A stretch of DNA of 64,000 bases from Castanea sativa. Its lineage: Eukaryota; Streptophyta; Magnoliopsida; Fagales; Fagaceae. Location: the NCBI RefSeq assembly GCF_040712315.1, contig NC_134019.1, positions 38,903,873 to 38,967,872 on the forward strand. Reading direction: 5' to 3'. The position numbers were made by a program, and so were the translations under genes. Under the pieces are notes generated by a model. It saw nothing but the letters and a program-made list of their open reading frames with translations, was not told the origin of the DNA and made no database searches. The first letter of the stretch is position 1; each line of letters starts with the position of its first letter. Shown here in pieces: positions 1 to 13,162 of this stretch.

Positions 1-484
1 AATAATGTGGATCTCATTTAATAAAAATAAATAAGAACATGGTTTAAAGTTGACTTCATAGTCTATAAGTCTGGCAAAGATATTAACATAAACTGAGTGT
101 TAACGGACATCTTACGGTGCCCATTAACACAACCCTTCACAAAAAGGGGATGGGAGGTTCTCAAGTGCTACTTCGCTAATTTCATTTCCCCTAAGATTAC
201 TATCTTACTTGAATTGGGCCATTCTGAACTTGGGTTGCTAAAAAGAAAAAAGAAAAGAAAAGTAAGACATTGTGCTAAGATGTTTGTAAGTGTGGGGATT
301 GGACCGATTGGTTACCCCAAGTGGTAAAAGCTTCTCTCCTCCATTAAAGGCCTTGAGTTTAACTTTTCCATTCATAAATTTAAAAAAAAAAAAAAAAAAA
401 ATTGATGCCTCGCCAAATAGCAATTTTTTATGAAATGAACACTATAGTAAGTTTCAAATCTTATGGTATGTGCGTGTGTGTATA

Positions 485-515
<31 letters not shown>

Positions 516-784
516 CAAAGAAAAAAAAAAGGTATGAGGATCATCTTGATGAGCAAAAATCTTGTGGTTCGAGTTTGAATCTCATTTCCCTAATTTATTG
601 TAAGGAAAAAAATGTTAGAATCTCTATGCCCATAACTCTACCGATAAGCATGTGGTATAACCAATCAGGCAATCATACTTAAGTAACCTTGAATCCAAGC
701 CCTGGAAGAGCCTTTGATTATCTGTCCCCCTCCTGCCAGCAAAAGTGAGTTCAATAGAAAGAAACTAAAGAAAGAGGGCAAAAT

Positions 785-1024
785 TGTTGTTTCCATCCCT
801 AAAGTTTGCATACATTTTGTTTTTTGTCCTTAATTTTTTTTTAAAAATTGCTTATGATATTTTAAGCGAGAGAAAAAAAGAAGAAGACATTTTTCTAAGT
901 TTAAGAACAAAAAGTGTGAAAATGTAAATAGTTAGGGACACAAAAGTGAACTTTTCAAAGTTTAGAAAAAAGAAGAAGAAGAAGAAATTTATACAAATTT
1001 TAGGGATGTAAAACTACGACCTAA
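785..1024. repeat. Small inverted-repeat element (MITE-like)
   Basis: The left end (tccatccctaaagtttgcat, from about 793) and the reverse complement of the right end (about 990-1012, tacatccctaaaatttgtat) are similar over some 25-30 bases. This gives a roughly 230-bp unit with imperfect terminal inverted repeats and no coding capacity. I could not define a target duplication, so the borders are approximate and the superfamily is open. Confidence 0.4.
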
Positions 1025-1230
1025 ATATTCCGGTCCCTTTAGACTTAGGAGTTCTTCAAGCTCTAGCAGATGGGAAAAAAATTACTTTTCAAATAAAATC
1101 TTCTTCCATCTAAACAATATTTAGGTAAGAAAGGGAAAAGAAAAGGCTCTCTTGGGTCCTTGAATTTAAATTTGGCCATCCGAACTTGGGTTATAAAATT
1201 GTGCAGAACTCGGCTAGTAATTTGGGCTTT

Positions 1231-1342
1231 AAATAAACTTGGGCCGAAAGGTTGGTTTTTATTAGATTCACTCTAATTTTGTTAGATTCACTCTTATAAG
1301 AGTGAATCTAACAAAAACCAACCTTTCGGCCCAAGTTTATTT
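1231..1342. repeat. Near-perfect 44-bp inverted repeat (hairpin)
   Basis: Bases 1231-1274 and 1299-1342 are reverse complements with one mismatch, separated by 24 bases. The loop contains a further partial copy of the arm end (gttagattcactct), so the centre can also pair. A transcript from either strand would form a long, almost unbroken stem. It could be a recent fold-back element or a young small-RNA hairpin. Nothing visible decides between these. Confidence 0.8.
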
Positions 1343-4300
1343 CCTGGGCCTTTCATTACTTGATAAAAGGGCCCTGCATCCTTTTTTTTTTTTCTTTTTT
1401 GGGGAATTAGAAGAAGTTTAGAACAAAGTTCCAAAACAAAGTACAACGGATAATACAAAGGAAAATTCCAAAGCGAAGTACAAAAGATATTACAAGGCAT
1501 CAAGTTGCAAATAAACAACTAATTATCAAATACAGTAAAAAATGTCAATATATTTCAGCTCACATTAACACTTGATTTTAAATAGATTCTTAACTTTATT
1601 TTTTATTTTTTAAAAGAGAGAATAGATTCTTAACTTTTCTGACACCCCTGACTTTTTTTTTACTGACACCCTTGAACTTGCTTTAAGGTTCTCATGAGTC
1701 TAAATTTGGCTAAAATAAGAAGATGAAAATTTGACTCCCACACATATGGCATCTCCATGTGTTTTTTTTTTTTTTCTTGTTTTTTTTTGAGAAACCAGAC
1801 AAAAGGTCTGGGAAAATGGTATCTCCATGTGTTTAAACTAAGAAAATGGGTCCAACCAGCAGACAAGTTAATGCTCCTCACTAAGTCATTCTTGGGTATT
1901 ATAATCACACCCTGTTAGTTATTATAAACACATACTAATTAATTAACTTTATGTAGCATATTAAGGGAAATGTTAACTAATTACCTAAGGGTATCAGTTT
2001 ATGAGCTATTTTTAGAAACATTTTATTAGAAGAATAATAAAATAATAAATATTGTTGACAATTTTTTAAAAAAAAGTTGTGTCAAAATTTTCCTATTATG
2101 GTTTATTAACAATTGTCTTAAGAGCATCTGTTAAAATAACTCATAGTTTAAACATGATCAACTAAAATATTTCATCCAAAAAAAAAATGATCAACTAAAA
2201 TATAAACTCTTTGAACATTAGGCATAATTGTTCAAATATAAAATGGCTCAAGTTTATATTATACTAGACAAATTACAATATCAAGGGTAAGATCAAGCTT
2301 TTTTTTACCAGAATAGACTTCTATTGATTTACAACTGAGCAAAATGATTACTGGGTGAATCTAGATTAATTATTCAAAGCTATCCAAAAACTGGATTTTT
2401 TAAATAAAATTCTCAACAAAACCAACAAAAGAGCATGAACCATAACTAATACACACAAGGCGTGATGAGCAGATACATTTGACTCCATAGGAATCCATGC
2501 ATATTTTAATTGCAAGTAGAGGGTTAGTAGCCTGTTGAGTACAAAAAAAATTATCTTGTGCGCCCATTCTATGGAGTGCGGCTCTCACATGCTTGTCAAA
2601 GCTATGCTCCATAGGACAGACGCTCAAGATACCGACCTCTTGAGTAGCGTGTGAAGAAAAATGTTACTTATTTAGACAAACATGTCATTCAATGGTGAAA
2701 ATTAATCTACCACTTCTTTTAATATGTGTACGGATTTAGCTTTTCAACAAAAAAAAATCTTTTGGTAGACGACAATTTAGAGGACTTTAGGGGATTAATA
2801 GAAAATGTAGCAACACAATATTTGGAATAAAAAAAAAGGGACACACAACTGACATGCATAAAAGGACAACCAATGTAGGAAATCTCAAAAAAGGGATCTC
2901 ATCAAGTTAATTTAATGAAATTGGTTGGTTATTAGTTTATTACTTATTCCTAATCCAGTGTTAGTGGCGTAACTTCAGCTAAAATTGATTGAAATCACAG
3001 TGCATCATTACCTTCTCTCGAATAGTGGCTTTGAAAAGAATATGCAACCAATCTCTTTCATTATTGCTCCGTAATGCAGTGCTATGATGGTGGCATAGTG
3101 CTCCCAAGGTTTTCAGGAATTCATCCAAGTATATTGTTCATTTTCTAAGGTACTTTTCTGAGTTTCTCACAATAGGCTCAACCTGTTATATCCTGGATTT
3201 GTGATAAGATGTTTATTATTAAGAATGATCTATTTATGATTAGAAACAAGGATGTTAGGTTCATCAAAAGAAGAAACAAGGATTTTTGGAAATAGTAAAC
3301 CTAACCCAAATCTATCCATATCCGAACAACAAAATAGAATAGAAATTTTTTTCGCACACACAGAGTTACATGGTACATACACTCTACAGGGACGTTGAGG
3401 AGTTGAGTGAGGGAGGCGTACGTGTTTCGGAGCCTTCAAATGTGAGAAAAGAGGGTCTTTTGGCTTCCTCAGAACCGTGTAAAGCTTAGCTTGCTTTAAC
3501 AGCCACATGATGATTCAAGTTTGTGGTAGATGTAAAAGCTGAGTCAAGCGGTGGCAAAACTTAGATAGTGATGCAAGTGCACGGCTCAAAACTAGGGTTA
3601 CATTTATGAGATTGTTATAGTTTTATTGTGGCTATTACAATAAGAGTTATAAGAATCATTGACATATATATGTACTGTCCTATTATTTGAGCTACACTTA
3701 AAAAGAAGGAAATTATAATAAAGATTGTAGGGCATCTAAAGTACTCTAGAGGATGCTCAAATTCCCTAAACCTCCAAAATAACCAACACAACAGAACTTG
3801 TTCCACATACATCCCATCAAGAGATTAGCTAGAAGTCTTAAGGCCATGGCTCATAATGACAATGCTAATGTTAAATAATCCCAAATTCCTAATTGAATGA
3901 TTGATAATCATCTCGAAGGAAGTATCTTTTGTCTGGTTCTAGTAACTTTGTTTAGTGCATCACTAGTATACATGTGGATATTCCACTTAAGAATAACAGC
4001 CATTGCTAATGATATATAGGACAATAGATTGAGCCAAAAAAAGAAAAGGAAATTGAAAGACTCACGCTCACTTGACTTGAGCATCCAATTGATGTAATCA
4101 ACAGTTAGTCTAACACTACTCATATTGCCAAAAGACTTTTTCCAAGTGATTCTGACGTGATTCTGAAGCAATAAAATATTCTAAGAGCAAGAATGTTAAA
4201 AAGTTTATTTGGTGATTCCTCACCTTCATCATTTTAATCCTAGTCTTGCTGAACTGTTTATATATTGGATTACTTCGAAATTCATCAATCATGACATGTT

Positions 4301-7300
4301 TAGGGATCCTAAGCTTAAACCTAGGAAGCTAAATGGTTGGTAAACCTGTGACATATTGTACTTAAGTTTTAAACAAAGTCTTATTATTATTATTATTATT
4401 ATTATTATTGATTTGTTTTAAGAAATTCTATATAACCCAAAATAAGCTCAATAAAAAATAGAAACCAACCACACACTAAAGTCATTTATTTGCAGAGTAT
4501 TAGGGTCTTTAACTGTACCCACTATATTATATTAAGTGGTGGCCCTCCATATATGTTATATTACAATCTCAATTGAAATGATGTTCCTCTATCTCATATT
4601 AAAATCTTAATTGGAATCTTCTTAAAGAAAAAAGTTTTGGATTAAGTAATGTCTTTCTATATTACATTAAAGTCTTAAATGAAGTCTCTTCAATATATTA
4701 TCTCTGTAACACTACAAATTATAAATTGAGATAAGCTCTCTAGTACTAGTGATGGACTGCAGATGTAGAGATAATTGTTGAGGAAATTGATGCCAATCGT
4801 AAAAAAGAACGACTTTGAAGTGTGTTGAAACATTTTCTTTAAGGTGATAATTGTCCGCACTCAAAAGAGTTTGGGATCAAATTAAGAGATAGCTTAGCTT
4901 CTAGGAGTTATGACATGTGTCCATACATTCTCTCAATTATTTTATTAGTTAGTGTTTGTGTTATTATAGATCAATGAAAACTTTTGTGAACTTTTAACAA
5001 GGAACAAGCCTTAAAATCCAGACCCAATTCCTTCATTCCCTTTCACATTCTAGAAGATAGATTTTAACAATACTAAGTAACAAGGGAACAAGAGAGGTCC
5101 CATATATATGATATGTCCTCCTATATACGGTTTGTTGTGATTATTTATACTTTCAAGTGGCCTTGTTAATGATTAGCAAGTCCTCCATTGAATTATCTAT
5201 TCCTTCTTTTACAGATTCTTTATTCCAATTTTTTTTTTCTTTCTACTTTGCTTGCTGCACGAAGAGCATTATTAAAACAGTGAGTGAATGAACCATACAT
5301 AAAAAAGAAGCTTAATTTGAGCGTACTTTAATTTACTTTCTAATTATTTTAAGAGTAGCTCATAAGCAAAGGTTAAACATGCACCAATACTGCATATTTA
5401 AATGAGAAAAATCATTGTTAAATGAATTTTGCAAACATTAAAGCAATTATATCTGCCTTAAGTTTCATATCCTAGCCACAACCAGAAAACTGACAGAAAA
5501 ATGTGAAACTTTTCTGTCAATATTCAACCACGTACATAAATTTGTAATCCAATTAAAGTATTTTGATCTCACATCACATGCTTAATTGCTTTCATTGTGG
5601 GGAATATGATTTGACCCACATCTAATGATAGGTACGCGTGCAACAAAAAACCAAACGAAAGCATTGCCTTTGACTAGCTAGCTATAATCTGGAAAAATCT
5701 TTTACCGTAGTTGATCTTCTTTTTTTTCTTTTTCTTTTTTTGATAGGAATTTGATCTTTTTCTAGTGGTATCTATTTTCCTTCTTTTGTCAGCACTTATA
5801 ATGCCCTCACATCATGCCTCCATGTGGGGGATGCTCTGATATTGACAATGGAAATTGAAGGGTATTTAGCACCCAACTTACACATATATTTATAAATAAT
5901 TTATGTTAACAAGCCAACTACATCTTTAGATCGTTAGCATCCAGTTTCTACCAAATATTTCATTTAATTTATCATTTTTAAAATTATTTTATCTATTATA
6001 TCATACTATTTTATAACATATTCAACATCCTAACTTTTAGATTCCTATATAACGTACATTAAAATAATATATCTATACAATAAAATATATAACCCAAAAC
6101 AATGAAAAATAATATTTTAATTTTGTGGTGGGTGAATAAAAAACATTATTTTAATTTTGTAAATGAGTTACAATACTATCATAAATTTAGGATAATACTG
6201 TAGCATAATTGCAAATTTTTTTACAATTGCAAGACCGAGTAATGAGTTTTTTTTTTTGGGTACTTTGATGCTAAAATATAGTGTATTATAGCATATGCAA
6301 GACTGAGTACTGATGCTATTAATATATGAAACTATAGTACAAATCTTGTTTTACAATAAATTATAACATGTGTATATATAATAATTAAGATAAACTTTAG
6401 ATTAATAAACTTCTAGTACAAACAGGAGATTTGTGCTCACACACAAGTAGTATTAAGCTTAGCTATGCTAATGAGCTAAAGAGAGTGCATAAAGAGAAAT
6501 AAGACCAAGAAAAATGTCATTGTTAACTATCATTCCAAAACATTTTCCTCCACATTTTGGATTTCTCTTCTAAAGCAGGTTTGGTGTTCATTGTTTGAAG
6601 ACAAAGTTGGGAAAAAAAAGAAGAAGAATTGTGCAGCTTTCTCCTCACATGCAAATTGTTGCGATTATATGTGATTCTTTTGTCTCGTCAATGTCATGCA
6701 TGTATGCTATTTCTTAATGATTTTATTTATTTATTTAAAATATATTAATTCATTTGATACTTTAGATAAAATGTTAATATTTGTATCTATCTCCAAATTT
6801 TCAAATAATATGATACTTAATTTATAAATTGTTAAATTCAAAATATAAAATCTTAATCGTAAAATTAACTTTCTATATTCAAGGAAAAATTGAGTATTCA
6901 GCAGCAAAAAAACAAAAATGTAGGCTGAGTTTTTATTTTTTAATGAATTAATGAACTGAGAGTTTGAAACTCATATTCTGTACATTTTCTTGTGTGTGTA
7001 TATATATGTGTGAAAAAAAAAAAAAAAAACCCAATTCAGGTGAGATATAAAGTGCTTGAAGGAGTCCAATTTTGACATTCGTTAATTAATTCATAGGTTT
7101 TCTTTTTCATTATACATTAATTCTTGTAGATATTCAGTCTCTTTCAAGTTTTAAATAAAGTATATATGTTGTTTCATAATTAATAATAAGATTTGACATT
7201 AAAAGTTAAAAACAGCTCGACCAACCCAGCCGGCCTATAAATATAATAATATAATAAATAATCTAGCTTTGCTATTTGGTAATTGGCAGAATTGCAAAAA

Positions 7301-8046
7301 ATGTTGTTAATTTGATAACAAATTAACATTTATTATAATTTCATATATTTAAGTGTATGACTAATTTAGATAAGAATAAGATAAAAGTCGTGAATAACAT
7401 TTAGGCTTTTTTCTATTGTCATGATGGTTAGGCACTATGTGCCTCCGTCCCCATTATAGTTGGTAGTTATCTAACCGACAAGTCGGCGTGAACCCCTTGT
7501 CATATATAACTCAAAAACCTTTTAGTTTACCTCAATATTGCTAGTGCTAGATTCTTTTACTTCTAAAAAGTTCCGTGATCCATGCTATTATATTGAGTCA
7601 CATAGATCATATATTATATATAAAATTAAAAGGTCATTGGTTGTATTTTTCTTTTCCTTTTCCATTTTTGATGAAAAGCAAGAAAACTAATGTGGGTGTG
7701 AGCTACGAGGAATAAAAGGTAGCTGTGTACGTGAGGTTAATATTACAGAGAAGAGAGTGTGATTGTGTGAATATGTATGATAATTGAATGATGAACGGAA
7801 GTATAAAATAGAGAGCCGTCGGAGCACATATAAATGTTTACATGGTTTGGCCTACATCTACAATGATAAAGCCCTTGATGGCTACACATTTGTGTTACAA
7901 TAAACCCAATAAAGAGTTTATACTATAGAATATCTGACTAATCCTAGGCTAATCATAGACTAACCTAAGATTAATATGTTTGTTCTACAAGTACATGAGC
8001 CTATAATTGGTTCAGATCACTTGGGTCATAGTATATCTTACACTAA

Positions 8047-8929
8047 GTCTATGTTTGTTTCCGGTGTAAATGGAATTGGAAAAATATTTCACACCCTGAA
8101 AATAGTTTGAGTGCACATGTACAATACAGTCAAACTGAAAATTACTTCCTTTGACTGTAAAATATAGTCCATTTACCAATAAATCCATTTACAAATCCCA
8201 TTTACCTTCAAAATCCATTTTTCGGACTCTCACACTTGAAGAGAGAGAGAGAGAAAGAGAGACAACTAGAAGGGAAAGTCACAAACTCTGATCGCCCAAC
8301 TCGGAATCCAGTCAAATCACGCCGCCCCATTCCCTTCCACGCATAACTCACGAGTCACGCCAAGCCGAAGCCGAAGCCGAAGCATGGAGAGATTGGTTGC
8401 CGACGAAGGCCAGATCGTTGTCCTCAACCCATAGCCCTGCTATCGTGCATGCAAGCCCCACAATTTGGGTCAGATTGTCTCCTCACGATCTCATCGCCAC
8501 CACCCATGATTGGTCTTGTCATTTTTCCTTTCGATCTCTTCGCCGTCGCCTCTAGATCGACCCACCCATGATCGATTGCCTCTATCTCTTTCTCGATCTA
8601 CCTCTCTTTTTTTCCTCAATTGCTCACTCTTTCTTCCTCCCTCTTTCAGTTTGATTGAGGATGACAGTGTTTAACGAATAGTTTTGTTTTGAGTTTTATT
8701 TTTTTAAGTTTATATATTGAAATTTTTTATTATAAAATTTGTTTGAAAGCTGAAAAAATGTGAGAAAATATGAAAAACTAGTAGAAAAAGAGCATTTTCA
8801 GAATACAACCAAACACCTGAAAACATTTTGCAAAAGCAAATTTCAGAATGCAACCAAATACTTGAAAATATTTTTCTTTTCCAAAAATATTTTCACTTAA
8901 AAATATTTTACATGCTACCAAACACAGTC
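8047..8929. mobile_element. PIF/Harbinger-like non-autonomous element, 883 bp
   Basis: The ends are GTCTATGTTTG at the left and, read inward from the right, GACTGTGTTTGGT, flanked on both sides by the trinucleotide TAA (8044-8046 and 8930-8932). Both the TIR style and the 3-bp TAA duplication are typical of Tourist/PIF-Harbinger elements. The centre (about 8230-8660) is unusually GC-rich for this region and includes a GAAGCC triplet run and an AG repeat. No transposase reading frame is present, so it needs a helper. The foreign-looking centre may be captured host DNA. Confidence 0.65.
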
Positions 8930-8932
8930 TAA

Positions 8933-11900
8933 CATTATCTGTATTTTCAACATTGCATTTGACAGGTTATATATGTAGTTGTTCTAGAATTCAAGCACGT
9001 ACGTCTTTGAAAAAAATGCAATAAAGCTAACATTAGCCTGGTGGCTCTGTAGAAGTTTGGATAGAAGAAATTGATCTCTCTTTCATGGTAAAAATACACC
9101 ATTGATGAAGTACTATATAATTTCAACAATAAGAAAAAGAAGTTTAGATACAACTGAAAGTTGAAAACTGAAAATACTGTAACAAAATAATTTTTAAATG
9201 TGTGAATAGTACTGCAGAATCTATTTTTAATAAAAAAATTGCTGAAAAGTGCATAAACAATATGTGTACAGTGCGTAAACAATAACTTTGTCCCCTGAAA
9301 GTCTGAAACGCACGAGAAAAAAAAAAAAAAAAACAAATACTCAATGGTAATATAAAGTTTTCAGCTAACGCATTTCTTACGTTTTTCGTATTGTTGCTCC
9401 TAGCGTCCAAACTCCAACGTGCAGAAATGCAAAAATCATGTTTACATGGCCCAATCACAAGATTTGAAAATCCTACCGAACGCTAGATTCCCAATTTGAA
9501 AATGCCAACGTAATGAACCAATAGGCACAAAGAATCTTTGTTTGAAATATATGTATAGTGGTCGGCTCTTTCTTATATCTTTATACATATGTCATTTACT
9601 CTCTACTTCATGTTTTTTGACTCTATACCATTGGCTTTATATATATAATTCTTGTTGAACACGTAAACATATGGAGCCTGTTTGAGATCTGTTTATTTTG
9701 TTGAAATTGAAATTTTTTTGCTAAAAGTATTGTAGATAAATTTAAAAGTTAGCTGAAATAGTACAATAAAATCCATAAATAGTATAAAAAAGTATAGTGA
9801 AACTTATAAATAGTAACAAAAATAAATTGAATAGTAAAATAAATTGACAAAAATAATTTCTGCCAAACGGACACATGATATAGATACGTAATTTGTGCAT
9901 GAGGTTGGGATATTTAATTTAGTTAAATTTTTTTTTATGAAGGTAGACTATAGAAAAATGTTCTGGTGCTAATGATTGATTGATTTACACTTATATGTAG
10001 ATGGTTTAACTTTTTCATCCCAAATCGATGTAATGTAACTTAGTCATTTATTCCTTTTATCATCCCCTTGGATATTGGTTATCTTATTTTCGTTTTTTGT
10101 GAAAAAAAATACCAATTAAAGTGGAGGGTTTTTCCCAACAAGAAATGGATGAGTCAACTATTCAATCAAATGATATTGGGTGTTTCTTATCTCTTCTTGT
10201 AAAACTATTATCATGCTAAGAATAGTTAGGATTTCTAGATGATTTTGATTTTGTATGAAGCAACGTCTTTGTCGATACTATTTCTAAAGCTTGTAAGACC
10301 GTGCTTGATTATGAAAAGAATGAATGGAAAAAGCAGCATCCCCCAACCTCCCAACAAAGGATTTTTTGTTGGAGTTTTTTTTTTTTTTTTTTTTGTATTT
10401 TTTTAAGTGAGATGTACCTGTGTCAGAAAATGCTAAACCAAAATGTAAATTATAACCATACTATTGTAAGCATTTGCATTGAAATTTCTGATATATGTGT
10501 CGTGCATTCATGATACGAATCTTTACTAAGCATTCCATGTATGTGCCTGTTACTCCAAAATTATTAAATTTTCCATGGTCAAATGTTGTTACAAATAACA
10601 TATAAAATCATATTTTTTTTATGCCATGTTTACATGTGATGGTAATGTTCCACTTTCGAGGATATATTTTCTGACTTTTTCCTCTTATTTTATTATATAC
10701 TTTGAGGTTTGGTTTACCTTTTTGACAAGTCTAGAAGTAGGAGGATCGGAGCCCCAAAACTTGTCCCATTTTAGTTGTCTATTTCCCTGATGATTAATTA
10801 TTCTATGGAATGAGCCTTATAGTTTGTTAACCAAAAAAACAAACCCTTATATAGTTTAAGTGAAATGGAATTATTATTATTATTATTTTATATATTAAAA
10901 AATGCATTATAGAAATGATCATCAAATATATATTAAAAAATGCATTATAGAATTATTATTATTATTTTTAGTTGTTTTGAGTGGTTAATAGGCCATGTCA
11001 TAGAATTAAATAACATACTGATCTTTCTTGGAAATCACTTAATTTTTATTGAATATTATGTAAAGTAGCTTTCAATAACATCTTCTGAAAAATATAATAT
11101 TCATTTTTAGTTCTCTTGCTTTCAATGAACAAAAACATGAATTCGAGCTGCCAAATAAGTAACGTTTATTTATTTATTTAAAAAATCGATTCTATTTCAC
11201 TTGATTTTTAACCCTTAGTAATTAAAGTAGCTTTCAAAAGCATCTGCATCCTTTCAAATATATATTTTGTTCATTTATTTTTCTTGCTTTCAATGAAATA
11301 AAAACATAACATTCAATTCCAAACACACGCAAAGTTATAAAAACACTTTATTCCATTTCACTTGATTTCCCTTTTAAAAAATTTCAACTCTTTTTTTATA
11401 TTCACTTAATCCCTATCTGCAACAACAACAACCTTACCGAACCTTAACAAATAACAACCCACCAGTCTAAAATATTTTCCGGTCTTCCTCTGAAAACTTT
11501 ATTATTTGCTTTCTCTTTTTACATAACTTTAAGGTTCAACCAATCATAAACATTTGCTTTATAGGATTAAATATCATTCTATGATTGGCTACTAGATAAC
11601 ATGACTACGAATTAAGTGTTACCATAGATTACATCATATGAAATTTATTAGGGTAAATTATATTTTTTTAAATTAAAAAAATCGTGTCTGTTTAATTTTT
11701 TTTTAAATGATAAGAGATGAGGAGGAATGTGCCTCTATAAATTTCAAAAAGGATAAGAGATGAAGATGAATGTGTCTATTTAAATTTCAAAATAGATAAG
11801 AGATAAAAAGATTGTAAACTAAGAGTCCATAGCTTAAACAGGTTGGACGTTCCTTAAATAGTATAGATAATTTAAAGGTTCTTTTAAATTAAACCTATAA

Positions 11901-12360
11901 TTTCAAAAAAATTTATGTGTGATGTTGTTTATTAAAAATACTTAAAATAAAATGTGTGTATTCATATATGATATATATATAAATACAATGACTTTAAAGA
12001 ACATGCGGTAAACTTAAAATTTTAAATTTTATATATCACACTGTCAATCCATACTCAAACCCATACATTGCTTGTGTGTTAATTCTTAATTAGATTTCAA
12101 CATCTTTTAGTATATATAATCCCACGTAAAAGTACTAAAATTCAATCAAGAGTTGACACATAAACAGAGGTAAAAATAAATGTATCCGTAGCATTATTAC
12201 TCGATAATTTAATGAGTTTGAGGTAGGTCAGGCTAATCCGATCCTTAAATCATAAAGTTTAAGAAAATCTAATTTTACTTTCAAAAAAAAAAAAAATCTA
12301 ATTTTATTTTTCATAAGTAAAAAATTTGACGGTGGTTATTCACGAAAAGTAAAAAAGAAA
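8933..12360. other. Intergenic DNA without a supported gene
   Basis: AT-rich sequence with poly-A/T runs, ATT runs near 10870-10890 and 10952-10967 and scattered low-complexity ORFs. The minus-strand ORFs at 8947-9458 are Phe-rich shadows of A runs. One MITE (9674-9874) is listed separately. Nothing else has coding signal. Confidence 0.6.
9674..9874. mobile_element. MITE, family of three in this window (copy 1)
   Basis: This 201-bp unit shares its body (tgttgaaattgaaa, gctaaaagtattgtagataaa, repeated ctataaatagtat-type blocks) with 26963-27193, and in reverse orientation with 50894-51094. The ends read inward contain CTGTTTGAG and GTCCGTTTGGC. ATG occurs directly on both sides (9671-9673, 9875-9877), a possible 3-bp duplication unlike the TAA of the other two copies. 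It is non-coding. Confidence 0.6.
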
Positions 12361-12369
12361 AAGCAATCA

Positions 12370-12442
12370 AACGGTGGTGGGGACTCTAATCAACGGTGAG
12401 AAACCAAAGCACCTAAAAATATACAGCCCACGTCGCGCGAAA
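12370..12442 (+). promoter_or_regulatory. Putative cell-cycle promoter elements of the kinesin gene
   Basis: Two AACGG cores lie at 12370-12374 and 12392-12396. This is the centre of the mitosis-specific activator (MSA) element that MYB3R proteins bind. GCGCGAAA at 12435-12442 is the reverse complement of TTTCGCGC, a perfect match to the plant E2F consensus. They lie roughly 200 bases upstream of the apparent leader. The motif matches are seen; a role in the kinesin gene is inferred, and the flanks of the AACGG cores fit the full MSA consensus only partly. Confidence 0.4.
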
Positions 12443-12599
12443 TCAAGCCCCCCATCCCCCCCCCCGCTCTCTTTACTATACTCTCTTTTATCACGTGACG
12501 CACTCAGCTTTACGATAAACAAAAAAAGCAAGGACAAAACAGTAATTTCATAGCCCCCCTCCCCCACAGCTCACACACAGTTATTATTAACAGAAACTT

Positions 12600-13130
12600 C
12601 AAAGACGTTGACGTCGCATCATATTTTCCTCTGGACTCTTTCGTACATTCACACTTTCTCTCTCTCTCTTACACGCTCGCACAGAGAGAGAGACGGTTGG
12701 TGATGAGAGCTGAAACCGACTCGCTCTCTCTCTCTAGCTTTCATATTGTTAGATCGTGGAGAGTGTGAAAATTTCGCCGAGTTTCACTGTTCTATCAAAA
12801 CTCCGTTCCGTTCCGTTTTTTCTCTGAATTCGTTTTTTTATAGTCTCTGAGCTTTCAAGCTAAGTCGTTGAATAAATAAATATATGTATATTCTTACTAA
12901 GTTTGCTTAGGTCAGCGAAAACAGTTTCTCTTTTTGAAGAAGATCTACTCGCTGCTACGAATTTCTCATTCAAGACTCAAGAGGTAAATCAAAATCACCA
13001 TATTGTTATGAATTTAAAAAAAAAAAAATCAGGATTTGAATTTACCGTTAAAATGCGCGAATTTCGGAGGGATTTTATATAAATAAAAATTAATATAACT
13101 GACTGTTCACTATAAAAAAAAAGTATTTAA

Positions 13131-13162
<32 letters not shown>

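Larger units (their letters stand above)
1..8046. other. Gene-poor intergenic DNA
   Basis: No supported gene. The stretch is AT-rich with long A and T runs, a short (TA)n at 480-500, an ATT trinucleotide run near 4383-4410 and many short unrelated ORFs without splice logic or recognisable domains. An inverted-repeat element and a hairpin inside it are listed separately. A minus-strand ORF at 2400-2627 has somewhat more balanced composition and could be a remnant of a mobile-element gene, but I do not recognise it. Confidence 0.6.

Noticed and set aside
8947..9458. Two overlapping minus-strand ORFs of 104-129 codons
   Set aside because: Phe-rich low-complexity translations of A runs in AT-rich DNA, with no domain and no splice context.
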